NCBI RefSeq assembly: GCF_003386795.1
Contig: NZ_QTUC01000001.1
Coordinates: 1,302,001 to 1,366,000 of the forward strand
Direction of reading: 5' to 3'
Length of the DNA stretch: 64,000 nucleotides
Source: Thermasporomyces composti
GTDB lineage: Bacteria; Actinomycetota; Actinomycetes; Propionibacteriales; Actinopolymorphaceae
Shown in pieces: positions 42,358 through 50,059 of this stretch (position 1 is the stretch's first letter; each line of letters starts with the position of its first letter). Below the pieces are notes generated by a model. It made no database searches. It was not told where the DNA came from and worked only from the letters and a program-made list of their open reading frames with translations. The translations under genes and the position numbers were made by a program.

Positions 42358-43242
42358 TCACTTCAGCCCGGTCACCGAGATACCGCTGACGAAGTACTTC
42401 TGCGCCACCATGAAGATGGCGATGGCCGGCAGGGTGAACATCAAGCACGCGGCCATGAGCGGTCCCCAGTCAACACCGTGCTGACCGAAGAAGGCGTACA
42501 GCCCGATGGAGAGGGTGTACTTGTCCGGGTCCTGCAGGTACAGCAGCGGCAGCATGAAGTCGGTCCAGGTCCACATGAACTGGAAGATCGCGACCGTGGC
42601 GAGCGCGGGCCGAGCCAGCGGCAGCACGATCTGCGCGTAGATGCGGAACTCCGATGCCCCGTCGATCCGCGCTGCCTCCACCAGCTCGTCGGGGACACCC
42701 GCGAAGAACTGCCGCAGCAAGAAGATGAAGAACGCGGTTCCCAGGAACGGCGGGACGACGAGTGGCCAGAAGGTCCCGACCGCGCCCAGGTCGTTCCACA
42801 GCTTGTAGACCGGGATCATGGTGACCTGGGGCGGGAGCATCATCGTCGACAGCACCACGAACAGCAGCGGGTTGCGCCCACGCCAGGGGATCTTCGTCAG
42901 CGAGTACGCCACCAACGGACACGACAGCAGCGTTCCGGTGACGTTGGCGACGACGAGGAAGACCGTGTTGACGAGGTAGCGGCCCAGCGGCATCGACTCA
43001 ACGGCGATGTCGAAGTTCTCCAGCGTCGGTGCCGTCGGAAGGAGGCGCGGCGGCGTCGAGAAGATCTGGTCCGGCGTCTTCAGCGCCGTGGTGAGCATGA
43101 TGACGAACGGCAGCGCGAACGCCGCGCAGATCGCCACCAGCACCAGGTGGTACACGAGCGAGCTGCCACGACGTGGGCCACGTCGGTAGGACCTGACCGC
43201 GCGAGCGCGGGCCGGGGTGACGGGAGTGTCGAGACCGACCAT
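42358..43242 (-). CDS. Sugar ABC transporter permease, MalG type
   Basis: 294 residues from ATG 43242 with GAGGTGAGC immediately upstream. Six membrane segments. The first is LVYHLVLVAICAAFALPFVIMLTTALK. The EAA loop is DELVEAARIDGASEFRIYAQIVLPLARPAL (about residues 189-218). This CUT1-type inner-membrane component pairs with the next upstream gene, whose stop overlaps the region (4-bp type coupling). No ATPase is encoded in the locus, so a shared MsiK-type ATPase elsewhere must energise it. Confidence 0.94.
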   Translation of the reverse strand: MVGLDTPVTPARARAVRSYRRGPRRGSSLVYHLVLVAICAAFALPFVIMLTTALKTPDQIFSTPPRLLPTAPTLENFDIAVESMPLGRYLVNTVFLVVANVTGTLLSCPLVAYSLTKIPWRGRNPLLFVVLSTMMLPPQVTMIPVYKLWNDLGAVGTFWPLVVPPFLGTAFFIFLLRQFFAGVPDELVEAARIDGASEFRIYAQIVLPLARPALATVAIFQFMWTWTDFMLPLLYLQDPDKYTLSIGLYAFFGQHGVDWGPLMAACLMFTLPAIAIFMVAQKYFVSGISVTGLK

Positions 43243-43244
43243 GC

Positions 43245-44201
43245 TCACCTCGATCCGTAGTGAACCCAGCGCTTGGACGTGGCCAGCACCAGCGCGGTGA
43301 GGACGACGGTGATGAGGAACAAGATCCAGGCCATCGCCGCGGCGTAGCCCATCTTCAGGTGGACGAAGGCGTTCTGGAACAGGTAGAGGCTGTAGGTGAG
43401 CAGAGAGTTCTCCGGACCGCCCGAGGCCTGGTTGAGACGTTGCTGCGCGAGCAGGTAGGGCTGGGTGAAGACCTGCAGGCTGTTGATGATGCCCACGATC
43501 AGCTGGAACAACGTGACCGGCGTGATGAGCGGCCAGGTGACGTGCCGGAACCGCTGCCAGGCGTTCGCGCCGTCGACCTCCGCCGCCTCGTACAGGTGAG
43601 CCGGCACCTCCTTCAAGGCGGCGAGGTAGATGATGGTCGTCGTCCCGATCCCCCAGAACGAGATGAGCAGGACAGCCGGCTTCGTCCAGGCCGGGTCCCC
43701 GATCCAGTCCGGCTGTGGCAGGTGGAGCAGCTCCAGGAGGCGGTTGATCATGCCGTACTGGGCGTTCAACAACCACCGCCACACGTACGTCGCGGTGACG
43801 ACCGGGACGATCGCCGGAAGGTAGAGCACCGCGCGGTAGATGGGCTGACCGCGGACCGGAAAGTTCAGCGCCATCGCGGTGAGCAGCCCGAGGAGGAGGC
43901 CGAGCGGCACGCCGAGGACCGTGAGGTAGGCGGTGTTCCACAAAGCTGTGCGGAACCGGTCGTCGCCGAACAAGGCCGTGTAGTTCTCCAGCCCCACCCA
44001 CGTGGGTGGCTGGAAGATGTTGAAGTCGGTGAAGCTGTAGTACGCCGACGCGGCGATCGGTCCGAGCGTGAACACCAACGCTCCGACGATCCACGGGCTC
44101 GCGAACGCGAGCCCCAGCAGGGTCCGGCGGCGAGCCCGGCGCGCGGCGGCCCCGCGACGAGCCGTGGCCGTCGCGCGCCGGAGGGATGTCGACTCAGCCA
44201 T
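43245..44201 (-). CDS. Sugar ABC transporter permease, MalF type
   Basis: 318 residues from ATG 44201. A basic N-terminus (about 27 residues, Arg-rich) precedes six membrane segments starting with LLGLAFASPWIVGALVFTLGPIAASAYYSFTDF. The EAA loop is PAHLYEAAEVDGANAWQRFRHVTWPLITP (about residues 201-229). It is the second subunit of the CUT1 channel with the MalG-type partner, and lies 24 bp after the binding-protein gene. The external loop carries the usual WVGLENYTALFGDDRFRTALWNT phrase. Confidence 0.94.
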   Translation of the reverse strand: MAESTSLRRATATARRGAAARRARRRTLLGLAFASPWIVGALVFTLGPIAASAYYSFTDFNIFQPPTWVGLENYTALFGDDRFRTALWNTAYLTVLGVPLGLLLGLLTAMALNFPVRGQPIYRAVLYLPAIVPVVTATYVWRWLLNAQYGMINRLLELLHLPQPDWIGDPAWTKPAVLLISFWGIGTTTIIYLAALKEVPAHLYEAAEVDGANAWQRFRHVTWPLITPVTLFQLIVGIINSLQVFTQPYLLAQQRLNQASGGPENSLLTYSLYLFQNAFVHLKMGYAAAMAWILFLITVVLTALVLATSKRWVHYGSR

Positions 44202-44225
44202 CGTTCGACCCAGCCATCGTTCGAC

Positions 44226-45503
44226 TCAGCCGTAGTTCTTCGCTTGTCGCGCGACCTCCGCGAGCGCCTGCTCCGGCGTCGCCTTCAACCGGGTGATCGA
44301 GTCGAACGCCGTCTCGAGGTCCGCGACGTACTCGGCGGTGGTCGGCAGGCTGGCCAGGACTTTCGCGTTCTCACTCTTCGCCGCCTGCAGCCAGGCGTCG
44401 AAGTTCGGGAGGTCGTCGTAGCGGTCGCTGTCGAGGAGCGACGTCCTGGTCGGAAGGTTGGCCAGCGTGTGGGTGAACTCCAGCATCGGCTCCTTGCTGA
44501 GCATGAACTTCATGAACTCCCACGCGGCTTCCTTGTTCTGGGAGTTGCGCGGGATGAACAGCGTGCTGGTGCTGAGCTGGGTCGTCCCGGCGAGGTCGTC
44601 CCGTCCCGGCGGGTGGGGGATCGGGGCGACTCCCCAGTTCAGGTCGGGCGCGTACTGCTTGATGAACGCCGACATCCACTCGCCGTCGGTCACCATGGCG
44701 ACCTTGCCCTGAAAGAAGGGGTTTTGCGGCGAGGCGTATTCCCCGAACCCGGAGGTGAACCGCTGCACGTTCTCCGCGCCGTAGGGTTTGGCCACGGTGT
44801 CGACGTAGAACTGGGCCGCCTCGACGTTGCCGGGCTCGGTCGGGGTGGGCTCGCCGGACTCGTCGTACCAGCGCCCGCCGAAGGCGAAGGCGAGGGTGGT
44901 GAGGTCGGGGTTCGCCCAGCCGATCTGGACGATCTTGCCGTCGTCGACGACGGTGGTGGCCTTGATGGCCTCGGCCCACTCGTCCGTCGTGGTGGGTGGC
45001 TCGGTGATCCCGGCCTCGGCGAGCAGGTCCTTGTTGTAGAGCAGCTGGATGCTGTGCATCGCGATGGGCAAGGCGTAGATCTTGCCGTCGTACCGCATCT
45101 GCTCCATCGCCTGCGGCACGAAGTCGGACAGGTCGTAGCCGTCCTTCTCGATGAAGGAGTCGAGGGGCTCGATGATCCCCTTGTCGGCCCAGGACCCCAC
45201 CGTGCTGCCGAAGTTGTCGGAGATGTCGAACGTGCCCTTCGCGCTCGACATCGCGGCCAGCTGCGCCTGGGTGTCGGGGTTGGAGACGCCCTTGACGACG
45301 ATCTCGTCCTGACTGGCGTTGAACTCCTGGATCAGGCGCTCGATCGCCTCCCCCTCCTTGCCCGTCCACAGGTAGGAGAAGGTGATCGTGGTCTTGTCGC
45401 CTTCGGCGGAGCCCTCACCACCACCGCCGCATGCCGCGAGGGTGAGCGCTCCCGCCGCTATCGCCGCTGAGAGCCGAACGGCCATCGATCGGGTCTGGCG
45501 CAC
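44226..45503 (-). CDS. Sugar ABC transporter substrate-binding lipoprotein
   Basis: 425 residues from GTG 45503, with GGGAGGG upstream. The signal has a lipobox (AAGALTLAACGGGG, Cys about residue 22). The family-1 extracellular solute-binding fold shows ITFSYLWTGKEGEAIERLIQEFNAS, YDGKIYALPIAMHSIQLLYNKDLLAEAGI and FFQGKVAMVTDGEWMSAFIKQY. It delivers a sugar or aminosugar to the two permeases. Expression probably depends on the regulated divergent promoter (TTGACA at about 45575, dre-like site at 45547). The ligand is unknown. The neighbouring nanE and ROK genes point to an N-acetylated amino sugar. Confidence 0.93.
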   Translation of the reverse strand: MRQTRSMAVRLSAAIAAGALTLAACGGGGEGSAEGDKTTITFSYLWTGKEGEAIERLIQEFNASQDEIVVKGVSNPDTQAQLAAMSSAKGTFDISDNFGSTVGSWADKGIIEPLDSFIEKDGYDLSDFVPQAMEQMRYDGKIYALPIAMHSIQLLYNKDLLAEAGITEPPTTTDEWAEAIKATTVVDDGKIVQIGWANPDLTTLAFAFGGRWYDESGEPTPTEPGNVEAAQFYVDTVAKPYGAENVQRFTSGFGEYASPQNPFFQGKVAMVTDGEWMSAFIKQYAPDLNWGVAPIPHPPGRDDLAGTTQLSTSTLFIPRNSQNKEAAWEFMKFMLSKEPMLEFTHTLANLPTRTSLLDSDRYDDLPNFDAWLQAAKSENAKVLASLPTTAEYVADLETAFDSITRLKATPEQALAEVARQAKNYG

Positions 45504-45546
45504 AACGCCCTCCCGGAAGCTGGGTCTGCCGAAAGAATGGCCCCAA

Positions 45547-45558
45547 TGGTCTTGTCCA
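45547..45558. promoter_or_regulatory. dre-like GntR/HutC operator, site 1
   Basis: TGGTCTTGTCCA matches the core of the DasR site (TGGTCTAGACCA) at 10 of 12 positions. It overlaps the probable -10 region of the binding-protein promoter. I infer that the GntR/HutC regulator at 41566 binds here. Confidence 0.5.
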
Positions 45559-45560
45559 AT

Positions 45561-45577
45561 CCTTGACCATGTCAAGG
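45561..45577. promoter_or_regulatory. 17-bp perfect palindrome in the divergent promoter
   Basis: CCTTGAC-CAT-GTCAAGG, two perfect 7-bp arms with a 3-base spacer. On the minus strand it contains TTGACA (45575-45570), a consensus -35 box for the binding-protein gene, so a protein bound here would block RNA polymerase. Confidence 0.6.
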
Positions 45578-45676
45578 CCTATCTGCTGCTTTCGTCCTCG
45601 TCCGCCGCCGGTATCGGACATCGGAGCGTGTGCGATCCCAGCCAGACCAGGCGCGTAGACAAGGAAAGAATCAGAT

Positions 45677-45688
45677 TGGTACTGTCCA
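45677..45688. promoter_or_regulatory. dre-like GntR/HutC operator, site 2
   Basis: TGGTACTGTCCA shares TGGTNNTGTCCA with site 1 and matches the DasR core at 8 of 12 positions. It lies 29 bp upstream of the nanE start, suitable for control of the rightward operon. Confidence 0.42.
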
Positions 45689-45716
45689 GAACCCACACAC
45701 GAGATGGAGGAGCTTC

Positions 45717-46517
45717 ATGGCGGTGCGTGTCGGTGACGAGGTGCTCAACCGCCTCCACGGCGGCCTGGTCGTGTCCTGTCAGGCCGACCCGGGGCATCCA
45801 CTCGCCGCACCAGACCGCATCGCCGCGCTCGCCCGCTGCGCGGAGGCGGGTGGTGCGGTCGCGGTGCGCATCGAGGGCACCGCGAACGTGCGAGCCGTCG
45901 CGGCCGCCACGTCACTGCCGATCATCGGAATCGCCAAGGTGCGCCAAGGGACGGGTCGGCCCTTCATCACGCCCACCTACGAGCACTGTGAGGCCCTCGT
46001 CGCCGCCGGCGCGCACCTCGTCGCCGTGGAGGCGACGCCCGACTACCGCCCCGACCCTCAGGACTTCGCCATGATCTGCGAACGCGTCCACACCGAGCTC
46101 GGCGTTCCGGTCATGGCCGACGTCTCCACGACCGCGGAGGGCGTCCTTGCCTGGGAGGCCGGTGCCGACCTCGTGGGCACCACGCTGTCGGGCTACACCT
46201 CCACCTCCCGTCCTCGCACCACACCCGACATCGAGATGGTCCGGGAGCTTTCGGCCCGCGGCATTCGGGCGGTCCTCGAAGGCTTCGTCAGCCATCCCGA
46301 CGAGGTGGCGGAGGCCTTCGCCGCGGGTGCCTGGGCGGTGGTCGTCGGCAAGGCCATCACGGCCCCAGAGTTCCTGACGGAGCGATTCGCAGCGGTCGCC
46401 CCCGCGACGAGCGGACGAGACGTCGCCACGCTCGCGGATGCTGGCTTCTCCTCGACTGACCGAGGGCTCGCGTCCCCGGACGGGTTCCCTGGCCGAGGGC
46501 TCGCGCCAGCGGATTGA
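45717..46517 (+). CDS. nanE: N-acetylmannosamine-6-phosphate 2-epimerase NanE
   Basis: 266 residues from ATG 45717 with GGAGG upstream. The TIM-barrel enzyme converts ManNAc-6-P to GlcNAc-6-P in the cytoplasm. Family motifs: LHGGLVVSCQADPGHPLAAPDRIAALARCAEAGGAVAVRIEG (about residues 12-53), IIGIAKVRQGTGRPFITPTYEHCEALVAAGAHLVAVEATP (catalytic Lys about 74), MADVSTTAEGVLAWEAGADLVGTTLSGYT with the essential Glu near 140-145, and AVVVGKAITAP. The last 30 residues (a DRGLASPDGFPGRGLAPAD tail) are added and low in complexity. First gene of a rightward operon with DUF4127 and ROK genes. Nothing in the window encodes the usual NanA aldolase. Confidence 0.93.
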   Translation: MAVRVGDEVLNRLHGGLVVSCQADPGHPLAAPDRIAALARCAEAGGAVAVRIEGTANVRAVAAATSLPIIGIAKVRQGTGRPFITPTYEHCEALVAAGAHLVAVEATPDYRPDPQDFAMICERVHTELGVPVMADVSTTAEGVLAWEAGADLVGTTLSGYTSTSRPRTTPDIEMVRELSARGIRAVLEGFVSHPDEVAEAFAAGAWAVVVGKAITAPEFLTERFAAVAPATSGRDVATLADAGFSSTDRGLASPDGFPGRGLAPAD

Positions 46518-46560
46518 GGCCGCACACCGACCCGCCACCACGCCAGGAGGAGAGAACCTC

Positions 46561-48063
46561 GTGCGAATCGGCCTGCTCCCCCTCGACGAACGTCCCGTCA
46601 ACCTGACCCTGCCGGGAATGGTCGCCGCCATCGCGGGCGCCCGGGTCGTCACCCCACCCCGTGAGCTCCTGCCGAGGATGCGAGCGGCCGGGGACGCCGA
46701 CGGGCTGGCCCGCTGGCTGACCGAGCAAGCGCACGACGTCGACGCGTTGGTGCTCTCCCTCGACATGCTCGGCTACGGCGGCCTCATCGCCTCGCGAACG
46801 TCGTCCGATTCGCTCACCGACGTCGTGCGACGTCTCGCCACGGTCGGCGAGGTGCGCGCCGCTCGGCCCCAGCTGCCCATCAGCGCGGTGACGACGGTCA
46901 TGCGGGCGTCCCGCTCCTACAGCGCGGCCGAAGAGCCCGCGTATTGGAGCGAGTACGGCGTCGAGCTGCACCGTCTGGGCGGCGCTCTGCATCAGCAGTT
47001 CCTCGGCGAACCGCACGACCGTTCGGCCCTCGAGGCGGCAGTGCCCGCGGACGTGCGACGGGACTTCCTCGCCCGGCGACTCCGCAACCACGCGGCAGAC
47101 CTTTACGCGCTGAGCTTGGCCAGCACGGGCGTGGTGTCGCCTCTCCTGGTCACAGCCGACGACACGGCGCCGCGCTCGGCCGGGTCCCTGGAGCAGCTCT
47201 GGCTGGACCACTGGGCCGACGCGCTGGGGCTGGGCGAGCACGTCCAGTCCTTCCCAGGCGCGGACGAGGTGTGCTCGGTCCTGGTGGCGCGCACGCTCGT
47301 CGGCACGCTCGACCGGCCCCCTCGCATCGCAGTGCGAGTGCCGGAGCCAGGAGGCGAGGAACGGGTCGCGCCGTACGAGAACGTCCCGGTCGGCGTCACG
47401 GTGCGCCGCCAACTTCGAGCTTCCGGAGCCGACGTCCTCGACGAAGCGGACACCGCGGACGACACGGCCGACGCCGTCCTCGTCCTCCACGCGCCCGACC
47501 CACACCGCGGCGACTGGTGTGGCCGACGTCCCACACCCGCGCCTGAGACGGTCGAGGCGACGGTCGCTGCTGTCATGCGGGAGCTCGAGCGGGGTCGCGT
47601 GGTCGGGCTGGCCGACGTTCGCTACACCAACGGCGGCGACGACACGCTCGTGGAGGCGCTCGCGCGCGCCGGCGTCCTCGGCGCGCTTGCCGCCTACGGC
47701 GGCTGGAACACCGCCGGCAACACCATCGGCTCGGTCGCGGCGGCGCTCGTGAGTCGGATCGTCGCCACGAAACGGGACACCCACGACGAGTTCGCCGAAC
47801 AGCGGCTCTTGCTGCACCGGCTGCTCGAGGACGTCGCCTACCAGGCGGTCGTACGCACCGAGTTGGCCGCCCACGACGTCTATCGGGCGCACGTGTCCAT
47901 GCCGTTCGACGATCCCGCCGTAGCGGAGACCTACCGCCGTGAGGTCGACCGCCGCCTCAGCGACCACCTGCGCGCGCTCCCCGGCGGTGCTCAGTGGCGG
48001 CTCACCGGCGTCCGGCTGCCGTGGGGACGTACGTTCGAGGTCGACTTCAGCCTGGAGCGTTGA
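46561..48063 (+). CDS. DUF4127 family protein in the amino-sugar operon
   Basis: 500 residues from GTG 46561 with AGGAGGAG 8 bases upstream, 43 bp after nanE. The DUF4127 start motif is clear: RIGLLPLDERPVNLTLPGMVAAIAGARVVTPPRELLP. Also visible are ALVLSLDMLGYGGLIASR (about residues 62-79), TTVMRASRSYSAAEEPAYW (about 105-123), LYALSLASTGVVSPLLVTADDTAP, VGLADVRYTNGGDDTLVEALARAG and YGGWNTAGNTIGSVAAALVSRI (about 380-401). No signal peptide, so it is cytoplasmic. No biochemical function is known to me. The conserved Asp, His, Arg and Asn residues look enzymatic, and the position between nanE and a sugar kinase suggests processing of an imported glycoside. Confidence 0.9.
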   Translation: MRIGLLPLDERPVNLTLPGMVAAIAGARVVTPPRELLPRMRAAGDADGLARWLTEQAHDVDALVLSLDMLGYGGLIASRTSSDSLTDVVRRLATVGEVRAARPQLPISAVTTVMRASRSYSAAEEPAYWSEYGVELHRLGGALHQQFLGEPHDRSALEAAVPADVRRDFLARRLRNHAADLYALSLASTGVVSPLLVTADDTAPRSAGSLEQLWLDHWADALGLGEHVQSFPGADEVCSVLVARTLVGTLDRPPRIAVRVPEPGGEERVAPYENVPVGVTVRRQLRASGADVLDEADTADDTADAVLVLHAPDPHRGDWCGRRPTPAPETVEATVAAVMRELERGRVVGLADVRYTNGGDDTLVEALARAGVLGALAAYGGWNTAGNTIGSVAAALVSRIVATKRDTHDEFAEQRLLLHRLLEDVAYQAVVRTELAAHDVYRAHVSMPFDDPAVAETYRREVDRRLSDHLRALPGGAQWRLTGVRLPWGRTFEVDFSLER

Positions 48064-48103
48064 CGCGGGCTCCGGCTCGGCGGGAGGTGAGGAGTTCCCA
48101 GCC

Positions 48104-49027
48104 ATGGAATCGTCGGCCGACGGGTGCCTGGTGGGTGTCGACCTAGGCGGAACCAAGACCGTCGCCGCAGTCGTCGCGCCGAACGGCACGGTCGACGCCC
48201 ACGCCGTCGCGCCGACCCCGGCGAACGACGGGCCGGACGCGATCCTCGCCACGGTGATCGACCTGGTCCGCCGGGTGACATCTGGACGATCCCTCGCCGC
48301 CGTCGGCGTGGGAAGCGCGGGGGTCGTCGACGCGAACCGAGGAACCATCGTCTCCTCCACCGACGCTCTCCGCGACTGGGCCGGCACGCCCGTCGCGGAT
48401 CGCTTGACGACGGCGCTGCGCGCCCCCGTGGTCGTCGACAACGACGTCAACGCTTTCGCCTACGGCGAGCTCGTGGCTGGAGCGGCCGCTGGTCACGCGG
48501 ACGTGGTCGCGGTCACGGTCGGCACCGGTGTGGGCGCGGGCCTCGTCCTGGCAGGCGAGCTGCGCCACGGTGCCCACCACACCGCGGGTGAGATCGGCCA
48601 TCTGCCAGCGTTGGGAGCCGACGACCTGCCGTGTCCATGTGGGGCGACAGGTCACGTGGAGGCGATCGCCTCAGGCGTGGCGATGGAGCGCCGCTATGCC
48701 GACGCGACCGGTGACGCACTTCGGCTGCCCGCCATCGCCACGCGAGCCCGCCAGGGCGACTCCGTGGCGGCGCGCGTCATCGCCGACGGCGCGAGGGCGT
48801 TGGGCGCCAGCCTGGCCGGCGTGGTGAACCTGCTCGACCCGGAGGTCGTCGTGCTCGGTGGCGGCGTACCCGCCATCGGTGACAGCTACCTCGCCGTCGT
48901 GCGTGAGGCGTTCCGCGCGCACCTGTTACCGGGTGTGGCGAACGTCCCGATCCTTCCGGCCGCACTCGGAGAGCACGCCGTCGCGGTCGGCGCGGCCGCG
49001 CTAGCCCGGCTCCGCCTCGGCAGCTAG
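48104..49027 (+). CDS. ROK family sugar kinase (NanK/glucokinase-like)
   Basis: 307 residues from ATG 48104 with GGTGAGGAG upstream. The actin-like fold: GVDLGGTKTVAAVVAPNG (phosphate-1, about residues 11-28), VDNDVNAFAYGELVAGAA with catalytic Asp (about 108), AVTVGTGVGAGLVLAGEL (phosphate-2), and the ROK zinc region AGEIGHL...CPCGATGHVEAIASG. The usual third zinc cysteine (CxCGxxGC) is His here. With nanE in the same operon it is probably the N-acetylmannosamine or other amino-sugar kinase. Cytoplasmic. Confidence 0.91.
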   Translation: MESSADGCLVGVDLGGTKTVAAVVAPNGTVDAHAVAPTPANDGPDAILATVIDLVRRVTSGRSLAAVGVGSAGVVDANRGTIVSSTDALRDWAGTPVADRLTTALRAPVVVDNDVNAFAYGELVAGAAAGHADVVAVTVGTGVGAGLVLAGELRHGAHHTAGEIGHLPALGADDLPCPCGATGHVEAIASGVAMERRYADATGDALRLPAIATRARQGDSVAARVIADGARALGASLAGVVNLLDPEVVVLGGGVPAIGDSYLAVVREAFRAHLLPGVANVPILPAALGEHAVAVGAAALARLRLGS

Positions 49028-49037
49028 CCCACCGGCG

Positions 49038-49496
49038 TCACTCGGGCCCCTCGACCGGCTCCGCCTGGCGCCGCCGTCGACGCCGGAACAGCAGGGCGTC
49101 GAGACCGACGCGGCCGGACCCGAAGGCGGCGAGCGTCAGGGCGAGCAGGCCCGTGAGCAGCGCGAGCTCCCATCCGCCCTCGGTGACGAACACGCCATAG
49201 GGCGCGTGGACGAACGCGATCGCCCCGGCCATCTCGAGCGCCACGAGGACGCCGACCACGGGCACCAACAGCCCGAGGATGAGCAGCGCACCGCCGACCA
49301 GCTCAAGGTACGTGACGACAGACGCGGCAAGGGTGGGCAGCGGGATGCCCACCTGGGCGAACCCCGCGGCCGTCTGGTCGATGCCCAGGTCGTGATACTT
49401 CTGCCAGCCGTGGGCGAGCAAGACGACGCCCAACCCCACCCTCGCCAACAGCAGGACCACATCCCGGACGGCAACCACCGACCTACGAGCTGCCAC
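49038..49496 (-). CDS. DoxX family membrane protein
   Basis: 152 residues from GTG 49496, which overlaps the end of the CBS gene by 14 bp. Four membrane segments (VVLLLARVGLGVVLLAHGWQKY, LAASVVTYLELVGGALLILGLLVPVVG, LVALEMAGAIAFVHAPYG, LALLTGLLALTLAAFGSG), with the DoxX phrases HGWQKYHDLG and ELVGGALLILG. Members of the family sit in oxidoreductase or detoxification complexes. The specific role is unknown. The Arg-rich C-terminus is cytoplasmic. Co-translated with the CBS protein. Confidence 0.9.
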   Translation of the reverse strand: MAARRSVVAVRDVVLLLARVGLGVVLLAHGWQKYHDLGIDQTAAGFAQVGIPLPTLAASVVTYLELVGGALLILGLLVPVVGVLVALEMAGAIAFVHAPYGVFVTEGGWELALLTGLLALTLAAFGSGRVGLDALLFRRRRRRQAEPVEGPE

Positions 49497-49902
49497 AGAT
49501 CGCCTCGACGAAGTGCCCGACTTCCTCGTCCGAGAGGTGACGGCCCAAGTCGGCCTCGCTGATCATGCCGACGAGCCGGCGGTTCTCGATCACCGGGAGC
49601 CGGCGGATCTTGTGCTCCTCCATCATGGTGAGCACCTCGCGCACGTCGGCGCCCGCGTCGACGTAGTGGGGCTTACCCTGCGCGAGCTCGCCAGCGGTCA
49701 CGCTCGCAGGGTCCTTCCCCTCCGCGACACATTTCACGACGATGTCGCGGTCGGTGAGGATTCCATGCAGCTTGTCGTCGTCACCGCAGATCGGCAGTGC
49801 TCCGACGTCGAGATCCTTCATGCGTCGGGCGGCGTCTTGCAGCGACTCGTGCTCACCCACGCAGTGCGCGCCAGCGGTCATGATGTCCCGCGCCACGGTC
49901 AT
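49483..49902 (-). CDS. Tandem CBS-domain protein
   Basis: 139 residues from ATG 49902 (MTVARDIMTAGAHCVGEHESLQDAARRM, the standard start). Two CBS motifs (about residues 8-62 and 72-128), each with the pattern DLDVGALPICGDDDKLHGILTDRDIV and EEHKIRRLPVIENRRLVGMISEADL, make one Bateman module that binds adenosine ligands. No catalytic domain is attached, so it is a stand-alone sensor, common in stress regulons of actinobacteria. It is upstream of doxX and close to the sigma factor gene at 50060. Confidence 0.92.
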   Translation of the reverse strand: MTVARDIMTAGAHCVGEHESLQDAARRMKDLDVGALPICGDDDKLHGILTDRDIVVKCVAEGKDPASVTAGELAQGKPHYVDAGADVREVLTMMEEHKIRRLPVIENRRLVGMISEADLGRHLSDEEVGHFVEAICGSS

Positions 49903-50059
49903 GGTCGTCTCCCATTTCCTCGCCGATGTGGCCCTCGGTATCAGCCGACCCAATCCGCGGGCGGTGGTGCAGGGGCGCGAGGGGAGGTCCTGCGGGACCT
50001 TCGCCATCGCCTCGTGGGGACCACCGAGGGACGCCCCAAGGGCTCAAGCGCCGCTCCGG

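Noticed and set aside
45677-46517. A complete sialic-acid (Nan) catabolic operon
   Set aside because: nanE and a ROK kinase are present, but no N-acetylneuraminate lyase or deacetylase/deaminase pair lies in the window, so I call it only an amino-sugar locus.
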